This document shows, piece by piece, positions 1-6,698 of a stretch of DNA of 11,024 nucleotides. The stretch spans positions 1 through 11,024 of the forward strand of contig CAQJOC010000015.1 of NCBI GenBank assembly GCA_948815685.1, given 5' to 3'. The notes under the pieces are model-generated. The model did not search any database and was not told the origin of the DNA. It was given only the letters and a program-made list of their open reading frames with translations. The DNA is from an uncultured Eubacteriales bacterium. Lineage in GTDB: Bacteria; Bacillota; Clostridia; Oscillospirales; Acutalibacteraceae. Position numbers and translations under genes: made by a program. Each line of letters starts with the position of its first letter. Positions within the stretch are counted from its first letter, which is position 1.

Positions 1-430
1 CTCCAGAAAGTCTGACAGGATAAACTTCCGATTTATCAAGTAACCCAACTCTGTCAAGTAAAATTTCAGCTTCCTCGTTTGCTTCTTTTTCGGTTTTAAT
101 TTTTAAAAGTACAGGAGCTAATGTAATATTTTCCCGAACAGTCAGATGAGGAAATAAATTAAAATGTTGAAAGACCATTCCTATTTGTCTTCTTATTTCG
201 TTTACATCTTGTCTCTTATCGATCAAAGACCTGCCTTCAAAAATTATTTCTCCGGAGGTAGGCTCTTCCAACCTGTTTAAACACCTTAAAAATGTACTTT
301 TACCCGAACCGGACGGACCGATTACTGCAATTTTTTCACCTTTTTTTACATGAACAGATATTCCATTCAGAACATCTACACAGCCGTTGACGCTCTTAAA
401 TTGTTTATAAAGGTCCTCAACGTATATCAC
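1..430 (-). CDS. Polar amino-acid ABC transporter ATP-binding protein, GlnQ/HisP type (C-terminus cut by window edge)
   Basis: ATPase subunit of a polar amino-acid importer; it would hydrolyse ATP at the inner face of the membrane to drive the permease encoded just upstream. The visible 143 residues contain Walker A GPSGSGKST (about residues 38-46), the Q-loop in VFQHFNLFPHLTV (Gln88), and the beginning of the ABC signature (LSG) exactly at the window edge. Walker B and the H-loop lie outside, so about 100 of the usual 240 residues are missing; this is truncation by the window, not a broken gene. I place the start at a GTG (428-430), since the protein then begins IYVEDLYKQF as expected for the family, with AAAGGAG 11 nt upstream. 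The start lies 14 bp inside the end of the permease gene, implying translational coupling. The family call is firm; the amino acid carried cannot be read from the sequence. Confidence 0.95.
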   Translation of the reverse strand, partial: MIYVEDLYKQFKSVNGCVDVLNGISVHVKKGEKIAVIGPSGSGKSTFLRCLNRLEEPTSGEIIFEGRSLIDKRQDVNEIRRQIGMVFQHFNLFPHLTVRENITLAPVLLKIKTEKEANEEAEILLDRVGLLDKSEVYPVRLSG

Positions 431-1901
431 TTTTTCTAAGTCTCCTTTCTATTAAATCCATAACCGAAGATAACGTCGTGACTATTAGAAGATAGATGAA
501 TGCAACAGTTAAAAGAGGGACAAACGGATCAAGGGTTTGTGTTCTTATTATATCTCCCGCTCTGGATAAATCCATAATTCCTATAAAGCCTGCAACTGAG
601 GTTTCCTTAATTAAATCAATAAACTCGTTACAAAGATTTGCTATTACATTTTTTAAAGCTTGGGGGAATATTACTTTAATCATAGCGTCTTTACTGCTAA
701 GTCCCAGTGACCTCGCTGCTTCGTATTGACCACTGTCTACAGACAGTATTCCAGACTGTAAAACCACACCTACATATGCTCCGGAATTAATTCCAAATGC
801 TATCATGGCCACTGCAACTTTACTTAAATCCGTGGAAACAAATATAAAATAATAAATTACAAAAAGCTGGACAACTACGGGTGTCCCCCTTATAACCGTG
901 AGATAAAAATCTGCTAATTTTTTTAACAGCCACATTAAAATATTTTTACTTTTATTGAGTTTTGCAAATGCTATTATGCTTCCAATAAATACTCCGATAA
1001 CCAGTGCCCCGCATGTGATTTTAATAGTATTACACAGACCTTCAATGATATTTATATATCTTCCTTTATTAATCAATCCGTTGTAGATTAAGCCCCAAAA
1101 CCCATGTCCAAAATCAGATGGCCCTGAAACATAATTTTCAACTATTTTATCGATAGTTCCGTTGGCTTTAAGCTCCTTAAGGATTTCATCTATATAATCT
1201 CTAAGTTCACTGCCTTCAGGGACAACCGCTCTATATTGTTCTTCGAACAAATAATCGTCTAAAACTTTAATAAGTCCCGCGTGTTTTGCTACCAAATTTT
1301 TAGCGGGCAGATTGTCTATAACAACTGCGTCAATTCTGCCGCTTATCATCTCAAGAACTGCAAGAGTACTATTTGGTAAACGTGAAATTTCTGAATTTTT
1401 GAAATGTTCCGTACAATAAATATCGCCTGTCGTTCCCATATGTACACCGATTTTCTTTCCGTAAAGGTCATCTTCGTGTTTTATTTTACTCTCTTTAGGA
1501 ACAACTATTGCTTGTTTTGCATCAAAATAAGATTCCTCGGAAAAATCAACATTTTGGTCTTTGTCTTCGCTGTAGCTTATTCCCGCGAGTGCGAAATCAC
1601 AGTTTCCTCTACTCAATTCCAAAGGAAGTGCATCAAACGAAACGTCCTTTATTCGAAGCTCCACGCCGATACTTTTTGCTATTTCTTTCGCAATATCTAT
1701 ATCTATTCCGACGGTTTCATTTCCATCTTTATATTCAAAAGGCTCAAATTCTGCATTTGTAACTAAAGCTATATATCCTCTTTCCCTTATTTCGGAAATG
1801 ATATCTTCTTTTTGGGCAAATATGTATTGTCTGCTTTCCAACATGTAAAATATAAATAAAAAGCAAGATATTCTCAATAAAGTTTTAAAAAACTCTTTCA
1901 T
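417..1901 (-). CDS. Fused amino-acid substrate-binding protein and ABC permease (GlnP-like)
   Basis: A 494-residue protein joining two parts of a polar amino-acid importer. Residues 1-29 are a hydrophobic signal or anchor segment ending near IFA-Q, without a lipobox cysteine. Residues about 35-260 match the family 3 solute-binding fold (VTNAEFEPFEYKDG at the start, then GIDIDIAKEIAK). Residues about 283-490 are the HisM/GlnP-type permease with roughly five membrane segments, the VIRGTPVVVQL motif (336-346), and the EAA cytoplasmic loop EAARSLGLSSKDAM (394-407) that docks on the ATPase. Fusion of binding domain and permease is known from lactococcal GlnP, which works with GlnQ; a single binding domain is present here. 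The ATG start follows a GGAGG site about 14 nt upstream. A promoter-like pair sits at 1938-1966. Together with the downstream ATPase it makes a complete importer. The substrate (Gln, Glu, Asn, His, Arg and others are possible) is not decidable. Confidence 0.95.
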   Translation of the reverse strand: MKEFFKTLLRISCFLFIFYMLESRQYIFAQKEDIISEIRERGYIALVTNAEFEPFEYKDGNETVGIDIDIAKEIAKSIGVELRIKDVSFDALPLELSRGNCDFALAGISYSEDKDQNVDFSEESYFDAKQAIVVPKESKIKHEDDLYGKKIGVHMGTTGDIYCTEHFKNSEISRLPNSTLAVLEMISGRIDAVVIDNLPAKNLVAKHAGLIKVLDDYLFEEQYRAVVPEGSELRDYIDEILKELKANGTIDKIVENYVSGPSDFGHGFWGLIYNGLINKGRYINIIEGLCNTIKITCGALVIGVFIGSIIAFAKLNKSKNILMWLLKKLADFYLTVIRGTPVVVQLFVIYYFIFVSTDLSKVAVAMIAFGINSGAYVGVVLQSGILSVDSGQYEAARSLGLSSKDAMIKVIFPQALKNVIANLCNEFIDLIKETSVAGFIGIMDLSRAGDIIRTQTLDPFVPLLTVAFIYLLIVTTLSSVMDLIERRLRKSDIR

Positions 1902-1937
1902 AATAATTAGTTCTTCCTCCGCTCAGAATATAAGAAT

Positions 1938-1966
1938 ATTTTACATAATTTTATTACATAAATCAA
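1938..1966 (-). promoter_or_regulatory. Likely sigma-A type promoter of the amino-acid ABC operon
   Basis: On the minus strand TTGATT (1961-1966) and TAAAAT (1938-1943) are separated by exactly 17 bp, close to the housekeeping consensus. Transcription would begin near 1931, giving a leader of about 30 nt, so there is no room for a T-box or other riboswitch. AT-rich DNA produces chance matches, but position and spacing fit well. Confidence 0.45.
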
Positions 1967-1976
1967 TAAATTTTTT

Positions 1977-1995
1977 GTAAAATAAATTTATTTAC
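1977..1995 (-). promoter_or_regulatory. Operator-like palindrome just upstream of the ABC operon promoter
   Basis: GTAAAATAAATTTATTTAC is a palindrome broken only by one extra A in the left arm; the inner 14 bp (1980-1993) are perfectly self-complementary. It lies 10 bp upstream of the proposed -35 box, a position suited to a transcription factor. It consists almost only of A and T, so chance occurrence is a real alternative. I do not recognise it as a named operator. Confidence 0.25.
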
Positions 1996-2080
1996 TTTCA
2001 TTAATATAATTTCGTCGAAGGTCTAGGCCTTGTCTGAAAAATAAAATAAACTGTATATTTTAGCTAATTCATAGATGAAC

Positions 2081-2265
2081 TTAGAGCCTGTTCACACGAA
2101 AAACTTCACAGTAAAATTACTACGTTTTTTGGTGGTTGGGGGATAAAGCGTACTTTGTCGCAAAAACACATATTAAATTTTTACATATTTTGTAAAATTT
2201 GTATTATATTTTCTAGAAGTAATCTAAAATTTTATTTCAAAAGATTTAATATGAACAGATTCTAA
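2081..2265. mobile_element. MITE-like element or insertion-sequence remnant with terminal inverted repeats
   Basis: TTAGAGCCTGTTCA at 2081-2094 is mirrored by TGAACAGATTCTAA at 2252-2265; 12 of 14 bases are complementary. The core GAGCCTGTTCA resembles the ends of many IS5-type elements. If the element is taken as 2084-2262, a TA dinucleotide flanks each end, which could be a 2-bp target duplication but is common in such DNA. The roughly 180 bp interior carries no convincing transposase reading frame. It contains a G-rich stretch (about 2129-2145) and an AT hairpin with arms 2175-2185 and 2191-2200. The right end directly abuts the stop codon of the hydrolase gene. The element is non-autonomous or decayed; the exact family is not established. 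Confidence 0.5.
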
Positions 2266-3105
2266 TTAAATGTTAATGGAATTCTTTAAAAATGGGCTTT
2301 GTGCTAGAAAATTATATGGGAAATGGGGGCCACTTATAAAGTTCATTGTAGCATCAAAAGATTTTGGGATAAAGTCTAAATATTTAACTTTTGTAAAATG
2401 GCGTCCAATCAAAACAACAACGTCCCCTCTAACGGCATAGTTAACCAATTTATCTGGACCAATTTTAGATAATCTTTTAATCATAGCTTTATCCGAAGTA
2501 TAGCCTATTCCTAACCCATTAAATGTCGTGGCTTTCACAAGTTTATCTTTAAGCTCGTTTATTCCCATAATTTTGCCTAAAGCAAATGTGGCTAGATATC
2601 CCCCCAGCGAGTGACCCGTTAAATAAATATTTGTTTCCTGATTAACAAAAGATACATTTTTAAGATTGTTTATGTACTGATTGACATATTTCGCTTGAGG
2701 ATGTTCGTTATTTAATATAAAATAACCCCAATTTTCTTGTACGATTCCGCTGTCAGTTCCGCGGAAAGCTATAACAAGATTTTTACCTTTTTTATAGGAT
2801 ATTACTGAAAATCCTGCCATTTTTTTTGCATCTGTGTTTATTATTGAATCTACTATTTTCCAGCCTTTTAGCTCAGATATATCACCATATCCTGCAAACC
2901 ACTTTTTATCAAAATTCTTATCAATAATTGTTTCTGAAACATTAGTATTTTGGTTATTATTATATGACATTATGGAAAGCAGCAAAAGCTCTCTTTCACT
3001 TATGGCCTGTATGCTTTTTCGAGCAAGGCATACAAATGTAAAGAAAAATATTAATAAAAAAACGTGAGGTAATGCTCTTAATTTTGATTTTTTTATATTT
3101 TTCAC
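2266..3105 (-). CDS. Secreted lipase-like alpha/beta hydrolase (class 3 lipase / Mbeg1-like)
   Basis: A 279-residue predicted exported serine hydrolase. Residues 1-35 form a signal peptide: lysine/arginine-rich start, hydrophobic core VFLLIFFFTFVCLA, and a plausible signal peptidase site after SIQA. The fold is shown by VIAFRGTDS (111-119, typical oxyanion-hole strand of class 3 lipases), the nucleophile elbow TGHSLGGYLA (163-172, Ser166), and TTFNGLGIG (193-201). Asp228 in RGDVV and His261 in GPHFPYNF are good candidates for the rest of the triad. The substrate is unknown: lipid esters are the family norm, but Mbeg1-like relatives are poorly characterised. Start is a GTG with AAAGGA 9 nt upstream; no in-frame ATG near the N-terminus would keep the signal peptide. 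It appears to be a single-gene transcript with a promoter at 3140-3168. The stop codon touches the inverted-repeat element downstream. Confidence 0.85.
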   Translation of the reverse strand: MKNIKKSKLRALPHVFLLIFFFTFVCLARKSIQAISERELLLLSIMSYNNNQNTNVSETIIDKNFDKKWFAGYGDISELKGWKIVDSIINTDAKKMAGFSVISYKKGKNLVIAFRGTDSGIVQENWGYFILNNEHPQAKYVNQYINNLKNVSFVNQETNIYLTGHSLGGYLATFALGKIMGINELKDKLVKATTFNGLGIGYTSDKAMIKRLSKIGPDKLVNYAVRGDVVVLIGRHFTKVKYLDFIPKSFDATMNFISGPHFPYNFLAQSPFLKNSINI

Positions 3106-3139
3106 AATATCAAATCCTTTCTTTTGTATATTATATATA

Positions 3140-3168
3140 ATAATAAATCAATAAAAGAAAAAATTCAA
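3140..3168 (-). promoter_or_regulatory. Likely promoter of the lipase-like hydrolase gene
   Basis: Minus strand: TTGAAT (3163-3168), 17-bp spacer, TATTAT (3140-3145). Transcription would start near 3133, giving a leader of about 28 nt that carries the AAAGGA ribosome site at 3115-3120. Spacing is ideal and both hexamers match four or five of six consensus bases, but the region is extremely AT-rich. Confidence 0.4.
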
Positions 3169-3215
3169 TATTTAAACATTTTTAAATTATAAAATATTAA
3201 CAAAATTTATTAAAA

Positions 3216-3228
3216 TAACCTTAGGTTA
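3216..3228. promoter_or_regulatory. Operator-like palindrome upstream of the hydrolase promoter
   Basis: TAACCTTAGGTTA consists of two perfect 6-bp arms around one central base. It contains the only G/C-bearing symmetric motif in this spacer and lies about 48 bp upstream of the proposed -35 box of the hydrolase gene. It could bind an activator or repressor; no known regulator is identified. Confidence 0.25.
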
Positions 3229-3516
3229 AACTTATAGGTACATAGGAAATACCACACAGTAGCACAAAAAAAATAAAAATATGAGTAAACAATTATATTC
3301 AAGGCAGTTTAAAAGAAATATAGGAAACCTCTGAAAAAAATTATACAGCGACAATGCCTTGCTAAATTTTTAAACGAGTTATACAATAAATTTATATAAA
3401 TATTTATTAATTCGCAATAATTCTATTATTATACAATTAAAAATATTCCAACAAATCTTATTTGAATTTTATATATACCTTTTGTGCGGTGTTTTCTTCT
3501 GCCTTTCAGGCAAGTC

Positions 3517-4683
3517 CTAAAATATATTTATTTTTTCCAGTATTTTATTTTTTAATATAACGGCCTCTGAAGAAGAAATTTTCAAAATTTCCGTCGAGCT
3601 GCCGTCCATATCAATCTTATTTTTAAATTTACCCAGTATATCATAAATAAACAAAGTTTTATCCTTAGCACATAAGATTTTATTTTCATAACGTAAAATT
3701 CTATCTACCGAATTTTCTATATCTTTTTCAAATTTTATTTTTCCATTTATATCCGTTAATATCAATTTAGCCTCTTTATCTTCACATTTTGAAGCAATAC
3801 AATATATTACACCGAAATTTTTATCTATATGTATGGATTTTAACAGCTTAGGGGTATAATTAATTTCTTTTTTTTGATTTTTTAATGTATCAATAAAAAT
3901 AATAGACTTATCCCCTATTGCAACTAAATTTTTATTTGATATATAATTAACAGAAATTATCATTTGGTTTTGTATGTTGTAGGTTATAACAGGGTCTTTC
4001 TTACTAAAATTAAAAACGTAAATAAAAGAGTTTATTTCCCCATTTACAGACGTATTTCCACATATCGCGGCTCCGGAGCCATCTGTCTTTACAGAAAATC
4101 CACAAACATAAAAATCTGCAAAATTATATTTATATTTTTCAGTTTTGTCAGGGTTAAATACTGACATTTTAGACAAATAATATGGGGATTCCGTTATTAG
4201 TCCGTAAACTCCGTTCTCAGAAATGTCCGCACATAGTATTTTGCATTCTGAATTTTCTTTTAAAATATTTTCCGAACATGTCTCTATGCTGTATCCATTC
4301 CCACCTACATCATATAAAATTGCTCTGCTACCACAAGATTTCATAATCGGATTACTTAAGTTATGAGGTCGACACGAAATTTTATTTCCAGACAAATTAA
4401 AAGATTCAAAAAATTTATCGCTTGAAATTACAATATTTCCATTTAGTGTGTTTATATTTTTAGACGAAACTTTGCCTCCTTCAATTTCACATGGAAAACC
4501 GTTTTCTGTTCCTGCCATAAATGCTTTTACAGAATCTTTTATCTGAAAAATAAAATTGGAAATAAAATATTTACCTGTAGTTACAAAGAGTATTATTACA
4601 AAAGCAGTAACTATTATCCATGCAATTTTTTTATATCTTTTACAGCAATTTTTCCTATTATTTAAAGATAATTTTTTATGCAT
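3517..4683 (-). CDS. Membrane-anchored DUF5711-like protein, predicted beta-propeller-type outer domain
   Basis: 388 residues. A basic N-terminus (MHKKLSLNNRKNCCKRYKK) precedes one transmembrane helix (about 20-47), so the bulk should lie outside the cell. The remainder repeats short beta-strand units such as GNIVISSDKFFESFNLSGN, SNPIMKSCGSRAILYDVGGN, and TLFIYDILGKFKNKIDMDG, in the manner of WD40/PQQ-like propellers. The pattern of a GG-containing entry strand, then NP-R-ILYDVGGNGY, then ISENGVYGLITES-YY-S-MSVFNP, fits the clostridial DUF5711 family as I remember it; the function of that family is unknown. Eleven cysteines fall in the predicted outer domain (65, 104, 117, 136, 147, 151, 194, 208, 295, 300, 338), which is high for an exported Bacillota protein. 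ATG start with AGAGG 7 nt upstream. It stands alone between two long spacers, so context gives no functional hint. Confidence 0.8.
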   Translation of the reverse strand: MHKKLSLNNRKNCCKRYKKIAWIIVTAFVIILFVTTGKYFISNFIFQIKDSVKAFMAGTENGFPCEIEGGKVSSKNINTLNGNIVISSDKFFESFNLSGNKISCRPHNLSNPIMKSCGSRAILYDVGGNGYSIETCSENILKENSECKILCADISENGVYGLITESPYYLSKMSVFNPDKTEKYKYNFADFYVCGFSVKTDGSGAAICGNTSVNGEINSFIYVFNFSKKDPVITYNIQNQMIISVNYISNKNLVAIGDKSIIFIDTLKNQKKEINYTPKLLKSIHIDKNFGVIYCIASKCEDKEAKLILTDINGKIKFEKDIENSVDRILRYENKILCAKDKTLFIYDILGKFKNKIDMDGSSTEILKISSSEAVILKNKILEKINIF

Positions 4684-5142
4684 AATTTTTCCTCTTTTTA
4701 TGTCTCTTTAACTTCCGTGCTTTTTATTTTGGAATATCCCAGAAATAAATTTATTAGAATTAAGGAAGTTCTTTCCTAATGCTGATTAATAAAGATAAAT
4801 TTTAAAAATTAGTCTTTTATATATCTTGAGATAAAATTTATATAATCTTGCTTTTGTATATATTTGAATGAAAATTCCCAAAAATAAAAAATAAATGATA
4901 AATTATAAAAATAATAATTTGGTAAAATAAAAAATTAAAAACATATCAGATTATTTAAAAGAATTCCAAAGCATAAATCAAAATCGATGATTGACTCCCA
5001 TTTAAATCGTTTTTTAATTCCGTTTTTATTTATTGCCAAGAATTAACAAAGAGGAATCCAAAAAATTTTTGAGATTTTTTAATTTACTTTTTTTATTTAT
5101 TTTTTTAACAAATTGCCCATATACATGCATATATAAAATACT
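4684..5142. other. AT-rich spacer downstream of truA
   Basis: 459 bp with no supportable gene. It must hold the end of the ecf-truA transcript and the promoter of the DUF5711-like gene, but I find no clear hairpin followed by a T-run and no well-spaced -35/-10 pair. AT-rich palindromic patches occur near 4762-4778 (AGGAA-GTTCT-TTCCT) and 5059-5072. A 34-codon TTG-started frame (4935-5039, minus) has no ribosome binding site and is not called. Confidence 0.55.
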
Positions 5143-5916
5143 TTATATATCATAAAAGACTTTATTAAGATATAACCCACTTGCCGGAGCTGTAGGTCCG
5201 GCTTTACTTCTGTCCCTGGCCTCTAATATAAAAGGCATATCACTTATTTTTATTTTATTTTGACAAACTCTCAGCAAAGTTCCGATCATAATTCTAACCA
5301 TATTATATAAAAAACCATCTGCTTCAATATAAAATTCTACTATATTATTTTCCTTTTTAACCTCGAATTTTCTGACATCTTTAATTATATTTGACATATC
5401 TCTTTTGTCAATAGTACAAAAAGATGTAAAATCATGTTTCCCTAAATAAACCTTGCTTGCCTCTTTAAGTTTTGAAATATCTAAAGGATACCAATAGTGA
5501 AGGACGTATCCATGCAGAAATGGGTCTCTTATTTTGCTGTTTAAAATTTTATAAACATATTCCTTACCTTTACAAGAATACCTTGCATGAAAATCCAAAG
5601 GGACTTCTCTGCATTCTTTAACACAAATATCATATGGCAGGACTCTGTTAAAAGCAAAAATTAAATCTCGGCATGAAATTTTTTTATCAATTTTAGTACT
5701 CAAACAGTACATATTGGCATGGACTCCCGAATCAGTTCTGCTACATCCTTTTATATCATAATATTTCCCCAATACTTTATACATTGCATTTTGGAAAATT
5801 TCCTGAACTGTACGTGCATTTTTCTGTATTTGCCATCCATGATAATTTCTACCATCATAACAAATTGTAATTAGAAGGTTCCTTAAAATAACTGAGTCAG
5901 ATTGATTTTGTTGCAA
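5143..5916 (-). CDS. truA: tRNA pseudouridine(38-40) synthase TruA
   Basis: Converts uridines 38-40 of the tRNA anticodon stem-loop to pseudouridine in the cytoplasm. The 257-residue length is normal. Diagnostic features: N-terminal ITICYDGRNYHGWQIQ (about 16-31), catalytic Asp62 in CSRTDSGVHA, FHARYSCKGKEYVYKI in the middle, FLYNMVRIMIGTLL (about residues 202-215), and the family end motif RSKAGPTAPASGLYLNKV. The start is a TTG (5914-5916) chosen because AGGAG lies 7 nt upstream; it adds about ten residues before the conserved RNLLITI. This start is inside ecfT, giving a 34-bp overlap and probable translational coupling. In many Bacillota truA follows the ECF module and precedes rplM-rpsI; here nothing ribosomal follows, and truA ends the cluster. 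Confidence 0.96.
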   Translation of the reverse strand: MQQNQSDSVILRNLLITICYDGRNYHGWQIQKNARTVQEIFQNAMYKVLGKYYDIKGCSRTDSGVHANMYCLSTKIDKKISCRDLIFAFNRVLPYDICVKECREVPLDFHARYSCKGKEYVYKILNSKIRDPFLHGYVLHYWYPLDISKLKEASKVYLGKHDFTSFCTIDKRDMSNIIKDVRKFEVKKENNIVEFYIEADGFLYNMVRIMIGTLLRVCQNKIKISDMPFILEARDRSKAGPTAPASGLYLNKVFYDI

Positions 5917-6698
5917 AATATCACTCCTATCATAAGGACCAAAACAGCAACTAATGTAAAGATATCGTTTAATTTCATTTTCAATCTTTTTAAATGCGTC
6001 CTATTTGTATTAAGTCCATAACAACGACATTCCATCGCCATCGAAAGCTCATATGCCCTTCTGAAACTTGAAGCAAGCAAAGGTAAAACAACAGGGATAA
6101 ACGAGCGTATTTTATTAACTATTCCGCCTTTGTTGATATCAGCACCTCTAGATTTTTGAGAATTTAAAATTTTATTCGCTTCCATAAGACTAATCGGAAT
6201 AAATCTTAAAGCTATTGTAATCATTATAGTTAAATCATCCGTATTAACACCGAAACGCTTGAGAGGTTTCATTAAATTTTGCATACCATATGTCATATCA
6301 TTGGGAGAAGTGGTAAACATAAAGCAAGCACTCAAAATTAACATATTTAATATTCTTACGGCAACAACAATACTATTTTGTATTCCGGACTCAGTTATAC
6401 TTATAAATCCGAATTTAAACACAGGTTCTCCTGACCCGTAAAATAAATTGAGAATTGCGGAAAGCATAGTCATTGTTAATATTACTCCGGTATTTTTTAG
6501 GTAAGTTCTTATCTTTACGTGAGACATTAAAATTAATACAAACGTAAAAAGTGTGATTATCAGCAAAGATAAATAACTCCATGCAGAAAAAATTATAATC
6601 ATAAGTAGAAACAAGTCTATAAATTTAGCTCGGGAATCTAATTTATGTAAAAGTGAATTGCCCGGCAAATACTGTCCTAATACTATATCCATCCCCAT
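5883..6698 (-). CDS. ecfT: Energy-coupling factor transporter transmembrane protein EcfT
   Basis: Membrane subunit of an ECF vitamin/micronutrient importer; it links the two ATPases to interchangeable substrate-binding S components. 271 residues, normal for the family. The N-terminus GQYLPGNSLLHKLDSRAK is the standard EcfT opening. About five hydrophobic segments follow (roughly 25-58, 68-88, 108-130, 155-172, 245-263). The two coupling-helix motifs are visible: SRG (183-185) in NSQKSRGADIN, and AMECRCYG (221-228), where the classical Ala-Arg-Gly is Cys-Arg-Cys, a variation I recall from clostridial relatives. The ATG start has AAGGA 8 nt upstream and begins directly after the ecfA2 stop codon; the ATG two codons further in is a possible alternative. 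It overlaps truA by 34 bp. Confidence 0.95.
   Translation of the reverse strand: MGMDIVLGQYLPGNSLLHKLDSRAKFIDLFLLMIIIFSAWSYLSLLIITLFTFVLILMSHVKIRTYLKNTGVILTMTMLSAILNLFYGSGEPVFKFGFISITESGIQNSIVVAVRILNMLILSACFMFTTSPNDMTYGMQNLMKPLKRFGVNTDDLTIMITIALRFIPISLMEANKILNSQKSRGADINKGGIVNKIRSFIPVVLPLLASSFRRAYELSMAMECRCYGLNTNRTHLKRLKMKLNDIFTLVAVLVLMIGVIFCNKINLTQLF

Larger units (their letters stand above)
3106..3516. other. Spacer between the DUF5711-like gene and the hydrolase gene
   Basis: 411 bp with no supportable gene. It holds the hydrolase promoter (3140-3168), a 13-bp palindrome (3216-3228), and a short inverted pair CAAGGCA (3300-3306) / TGCCTTG (3356-3362). A small hairpin at 3500-3512 (TGCCT-TTC-AGGCA), just past the stop of the upstream gene, is not followed by a T-run on the minus strand, so I do not call it a terminator. 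Frames between 3250 and 3420 are interrupted by stops. Confidence 0.6.

Noticed and set aside
1404..1766. Plus-strand 120-codon reading frame
   Set aside because: Lies fully antisense to the well-supported substrate-binding domain, and has low-complexity, Cys/Phe/Tyr-rich content typical of shadow frames.
2175..2200. AT hairpin as terminator of the hydrolase transcript
   Set aside because: Stem is almost all A-T with a bulge and lacks an adjacent T-run; better treated as part of the inverted-repeat element.
3293..3365. CAAGGCA/TGCCTTG pair and an IS-end-like CCTCTGAAAAA as a second mobile element
   Set aside because: The inverted match is only seven bases and does not extend, there is no flanking duplication, and no transposase frame is present.
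3496..3516. Hairpin TGCCT-TTC-AGGCA after the DUF5711-like gene as a terminator
   Set aside because: Only a 5-bp stem, and the minus strand after it is purine-rich, without the T-run needed for an intrinsic terminator.
4935..5039. Minus-strand 34-codon frame starting at TTG downstream of truA
   Set aside because: The product (containing KKRFKWESIIDFDLCF) looks mildly protein-like, but there is no ribosome binding site and no family I recognise.
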